DNA of 8,349 nt from an uncultured Treponema sp. (lineage in GTDB: Bacteria > Spirochaetota > Spirochaetia > Treponematales > Treponemataceae): the NCBI RefSeq assembly GCF_938029485.1, contig NZ_CALHGC010000232.1:1-8349 (forward strand), in the 5' to 3' direction. The first letter of the stretch is position 1; every line of letters starts with the position of its first letter. Made by a program: the position numbers and the translations under genes. Under the pieces are notes generated by a model. The model did not search any database, was not told where the DNA came from, and saw only the letters and a list, made by a program, of their open reading frames with translations. Positions 6,586 through 8,349 of this stretch are shown here, in pieces.

Positions 6586-6954
6586 TTACATAAAATCTCC
6601 GCCGAAAACGGGGATTTTAAAATTAAGCTGCTTTGAAATTGCTCCAAGAGAATCCTCTATTAAATCACTTGAGCAATCGACGTATTGCACTAAAAAAACA
6701 CTGTCGCTGCTGATCCGTTTAAGGTGCTTACCGTCCAATGCAGAAATAACTTCTTCGCAGATCGCATCAAGCAGTTCAAAGTCTCCCGCCGGAGCATAAA
6801 CGCTCACGGTAACCATATTCCAGCTACCCAGCCGCGTTTTAATGCCGTGTTCAAATTGCAGAATAAGAAACGGCTTTTTTGCCGTCTTTTCTACATTACC
6901 GATGTAATATACCGGATAAAGTTTTGTCAGTTCCGCATACAGCGCACTTCGCAT
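6586..6954 (-). CDS. Probable tail terminator / tail completion protein, 122 aa
   Basis: A 122-residue alpha/beta protein directly before the major tail gene, where siphoviruses encode the terminator that caps the finished tail tube (lambda gpU / SPP1 gp17 position). It has an N-terminal helix (MRSALYAELTKLYPVYYIGN), a strand FLILQFEHG (29-37), a strand NMVTVSVYA (46-54), a helix FELLDAICEEVISAL (59-73), a strand DSVFLVQYVD (84-93) and a final strand ISKQLNFKIP (106-115). This order matches terminator-like proteins. An upstream ATG at 7002 in the same frame is open, but it would overlap the previous gene by 28 nt and has no clear ribosome site. The ATG at 6954 has AAGGAAA just upstream and fits the 20-nt gap, so I chose it. 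The terminator role is inferred from order and fold pattern. Confidence 0.85.
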   Translation of the reverse strand: MRSALYAELTKLYPVYYIGNVEKTAKKPFLILQFEHGIKTRLGSWNMVTVSVYAPAGDFELLDAICEEVISALDGKHLKRISSDSVFLVQYVDCSSDLIEDSLGAISKQLNFKIPVFGGDFM

Positions 6955-6967
6955 TATTACTTTCCTT
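6955..6967 (-). promoter_or_regulatory. Ribosome binding site deciding the tail terminator start
   Basis: On the minus strand AAGGAAAGTAATA precedes the ATG at 6954. The AAGGA core is 8 nt from the start codon and sits in the 20-nt gap after the previous TAG. This favours the 122-residue protein over the longer 138-residue reading that begins at 7002. Confidence 0.7.
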
Positions 6968-6974
6968 AATATTG

Positions 6975-7370
6975 CTATTGCCGCTTGAGCGCTTGTCCGC
7001 ACGCTTTTTCAATACCGCCAAAAAACATACCGGCATGAGCGTTCCGCGTTGGCTTTAAGATTCCGTACTTTTCTCCGAACGTTACGCCGCCTGATACTTC
7101 TTTCATTCCATTTTCAAGGTAGTAGCCATATTCTTTACCAGTGTTACCGTACATATCCTGATAAATCCCTGCCGATATTGCCTGTGAAGAGCGAGATGCA
7201 ACGCCGCGTAAGCCCTTGCGAGCATCTCCCGTTCGATCAGTCCATACGCGGTTTTCTTTCGCATACCGCTCCATACTGGCAGCGGTTTCGCAGGCAACCA
7301 TCTCGCAATCCTTCAGCATTTCTTTGGTGATGCTTTTTAAATTTTCAAAAACCGCTTCCATCCCTCTCAT
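6975..7370 (-). CDS. HK97-gp10-like neck / tail-completion protein, 131 aa
   Basis: A 131-residue protein with the signature layout of the HK97 gp10 family (also called minor tail protein Z-like), which acts at the head-tail joint or during tail completion. It has an N-terminal amphipathic helix (residues 5-40). This is followed by WTDRTGDARKGLRG (43-56), matching the family's 'W.DRTG..R.SL' segment. Next come a beta strand (AISAGIYQDM), YGYYLENG (81-88, equivalent to the usual 'YA.YVE.G'), and YGILKPT.NAH (102-112), matching the family's closing 'Y..L..T...A'. A perfect AGGAGG lies 7 nt before the ATG at 7370, inside the previous gene, and fixes this start over the internal Met4. The gene overlaps its upstream neighbour by 4 nt (ATGA) and ends in TAG 20 nt before the tail terminator start. 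Confidence 0.9.
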   Translation of the reverse strand: MRGMEAVFENLKSITKEMLKDCEMVACETAASMERYAKENRVWTDRTGDARKGLRGVASRSSQAISAGIYQDMYGNTGKEYGYYLENGMKEVSGGVTFGEKYGILKPTRNAHAGMFFGGIEKACGQALKRQ

Positions 7371-7759
7371 TCGGCTGCCTCCTGTATCTCTTTTGCTCTA
7401 CCTGACATCTTGTAGGCATTCTCCGGTGCATACCCGCCGATAGTGATCTTTCGGATAAAAACGACTTCATACCGGCTGCCTTGAAAATCGAATAAGTCGC
7501 CTGCTTGAATATCCGCATCGTGAGGCGCGGTGATATTGACGATATGCGTTTTCAACAATCCTTCTTGCAAAAGCCGGTCGGTTTCGCTGTGTGAAATTTC
7601 TGCAATCCGAACCCGTTGTATTTCCGTTCGCTTTTCTACTTCCCTTACGTTGCCGTATGCATTTTTCTCTCTTTCGCGGCGGATAAAGAAAAGAAGAGAC
7701 GGGTTCACATCGATAATACTTTCCGTGTCTTTCCGTAATTGGTTGACTGCATTTACCAT
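7367..7759 (-). CDS. Probable head-closure (stopper) protein, 130 aa
   Basis: A 130-residue protein in the place of the head-completion/stopper gene (SPP1 gp16 / phage head-tail joining family). Such proteins form the ring that closes the connector and holds the DNA in. The second half is beta-rich and has the expected motif: DADIQAGDLFDFQGSRYEVV (residues 81-100), a 'dipeptide-GD-x-F...G..Y.V' strand pair found in many small joining proteins, followed by FIRKITIGGY. The N-terminal third is a basic helix (QLRKDTESII, then FIRREREKNAYG). The start codon lies inside the end of the adaptor gene (7-nt overlap), with GAGG seven nt before it, so translation is probably coupled. Its TGA stop overlaps the next ATG by 4 nt. 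An alternative is a tail-completion protein of another fold; the gene itself is secure. Confidence 0.84.
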   Translation of the reverse strand: MVNAVNQLRKDTESIIDVNPSLLFFIRREREKNAYGNVREVEKRTEIQRVRIAEISHSETDRLLQEGLLKTHIVNITAPHDADIQAGDLFDFQGSRYEVVFIRKITIGGYAPENAYKMSGRAKEIQEAAE

Positions 7760-8130
7760 AGCGCCGCCTCATCATCATCTTTTTTGCAGCAGATTAAAAA
7801 TGAAGCACCGGCGTTTTTCCGCTCCGCCTCCCATGCCTCTTTATACCCTTGCGCAGTTTTAAGGCAGAGCCCCACATAATCGGCGGCGGTGTATTTTTCT
7901 ATTGACTCCCCTCCTGCGCTAATGCTTTTTATATCCCCTGCATCCCGCTGAATAATCCCTGCCTTTTGCGTCCATAAAAGATAGAGCGCATGATTTTCAC
8001 TTTCCGACATCTGCAATGTGATCGTTAAATCAAGCGTAGAAAAATGCGTATCTTCTTCGCTGCCCCCGTCCGGTATTGCTTCGTTAAGCAGGGTGCGGAT
8101 TCTTTGTATCAATGCTTCGGTGATGATCAT
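7753..8130 (-). CDS. Probable head-tail connector (adaptor) protein, 125 aa
   Basis: A 125-residue soluble, mostly helical protein. Its position (first of the small neck genes) and size fit the adaptor proteins of siphoviruses (HK97 gp6 / SPP1 gp15 type), which form a ring below the portal after DNA packaging. Visible features are an N-terminal helix (ALIQRIRTLLNEAI, residues 6-19), a central segment ALYLLWTQKAG (48-58) followed by IKSISAGGESIEKY (67-80), and a helix to about residue 105. The pattern 'LW..KAG ... S.S.GGES.E.Y' is what adaptor-like proteins often show. The end is charged (CCKKDDDEAALW). An AGAAGGGAG Shine-Dalgarno about 10 nt upstream supports the ATG at 8130. The stop overlaps the next gene's start by 7 nt (ATGGTAA). 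The gene call is firm; the function rests on order and pattern only. Confidence 0.85.
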   Translation of the reverse strand: MIITEALIQRIRTLLNEAIPDGGSEEDTHFSTLDLTITLQMSESENHALYLLWTQKAGIIQRDAGDIKSISAGGESIEKYTAADYVGLCLKTAQGYKEAWEAERKNAGASFLICCKKDDDEAALW

Positions 8131-8147
8131 GCGCTGCTATCTCCCTT

Positions 8148-8349
8148 CTAGGTTTGCGGATTTGTTTGTGCCTGCGCTTTCTTTGCACTTTCAATCGCCT
8201 GCAAAATATCAATATCGCCTGCCGCTTCTTTCAAGTCGTGTAACTCTTTTTCCGCCGCTTCAAGCGTTTTGATCTTTGCTTTTAATTCGCTTATCTTCGG
8301 CTTTCCAGCGCCGCTTTCGTTTTCTTCAGGCGCTTTAAACAGCGTTTCA
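8148..8349 (-). CDS. Unidentified phage structural-region protein, C-terminal part only
   Basis: The last 66 codons of a minus-strand gene whose start lies beyond the right edge; it ends in TAG at 8148-8150. The visible part is charged and helical. A stretch rich in Lys, Glu and Leu (ISELKAKIKTLEAAEKEL and onward) has coiled-coil-like heptad character, and it finishes with a polar Ala/Gln/Thr tail (KAQAQTNPQT). It lies 17 nt upstream of the adaptor gene, a place where siphovirus operons carry the major capsid protein or a small capsid-associated protein. The end does not look like a capsid-fold C-terminus to me, so a small accessory or hypothetical protein is more likely. I do not recognise a family. 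That it is coding is well supported by the open frame, the codon pattern and the tight spacing to the next gene. Confidence 0.75.
   Translation of the reverse strand, partial: ETLFKAPEENESGAGKPKISELKAKIKTLEAAEKELHDLKEAAGDIDILQAIESAKKAQAQTNPQT

Noticed and set aside
6955..7002. A longer N-terminus for the tail terminator beginning at the ATG at 7002
   Set aside because: It would overlap the upstream gene by 28 nt, and the ATG at 6954 has a well-spaced AAGGA. The extra 16 residues do not look like part of the fold.

Overview
This window is a structural module of a tailed phage or prophage. Every gene I can support lies on the minus strand, so transcription runs from high to low coordinates. 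The gene order is the classic head-to-tail series of a long-tailed, non-contractile (siphovirus-type) phage. I see no sheath, baseplate, lysis, integration or host gene, no RNA gene, no CRISPR array and no insertion sequence. The host cannot be read from the sequence. The moderately AT-rich composition and the protein style would fit a host-associated spirochaete such as Treponema, but this is a weak impression.

In transcription order the window holds: the C-terminal end of an unidentified helical protein (8148-8349, cut by the right edge); a probable head-tail adaptor (7753-8130); a probable head-closure or stopper protein (7367-7759); an HK97-gp10-like neck/tail-completion protein (6975-7370); a probable tail terminator (6586-6954); a major tail tube protein with an apparent inserted domain (5549-6517); a tail assembly chaperone pair made by -1 frameshifting (G 4899-5480, GT 4738-5480); and a very long TP901-type tape measure protein (161-4723, with its C-terminal continuation out of frame in 1-219). 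The neck genes overlap or nearly abut and each has a Shine-Dalgarno sequence, so they form one translationally coupled operon. The only two intergenic gaps above about 20 nt (68 nt each) flank the tail tube gene, and each holds a hairpin.

How the genes work together: the adaptor and stopper close the filled head; the gp10-like and terminator proteins join and cap the tail; the tube protein polymerises around the tape measure, which sets tail length; G and GT hold the tape measure and recruit tube subunits.

The points most worth a second look are: (1) a textbook slippery A9-TTT tract making a 247-residue GT fusion; (2) a single-base frame disruption near the tape measure C-terminus, which drops the last 72 residues out of frame, with the intact frame ending in a TAG at the very left edge of the window; (3) degenerate repeats of about 100 residues in the tape measure C-terminus, the third of which is the part broken by that frameshift; (4) the inserted domain in the tube protein; and (5) the two hairpins around the tube gene. 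I found no sign of a new type of system; the region is a conventional tail module with these peculiarities.
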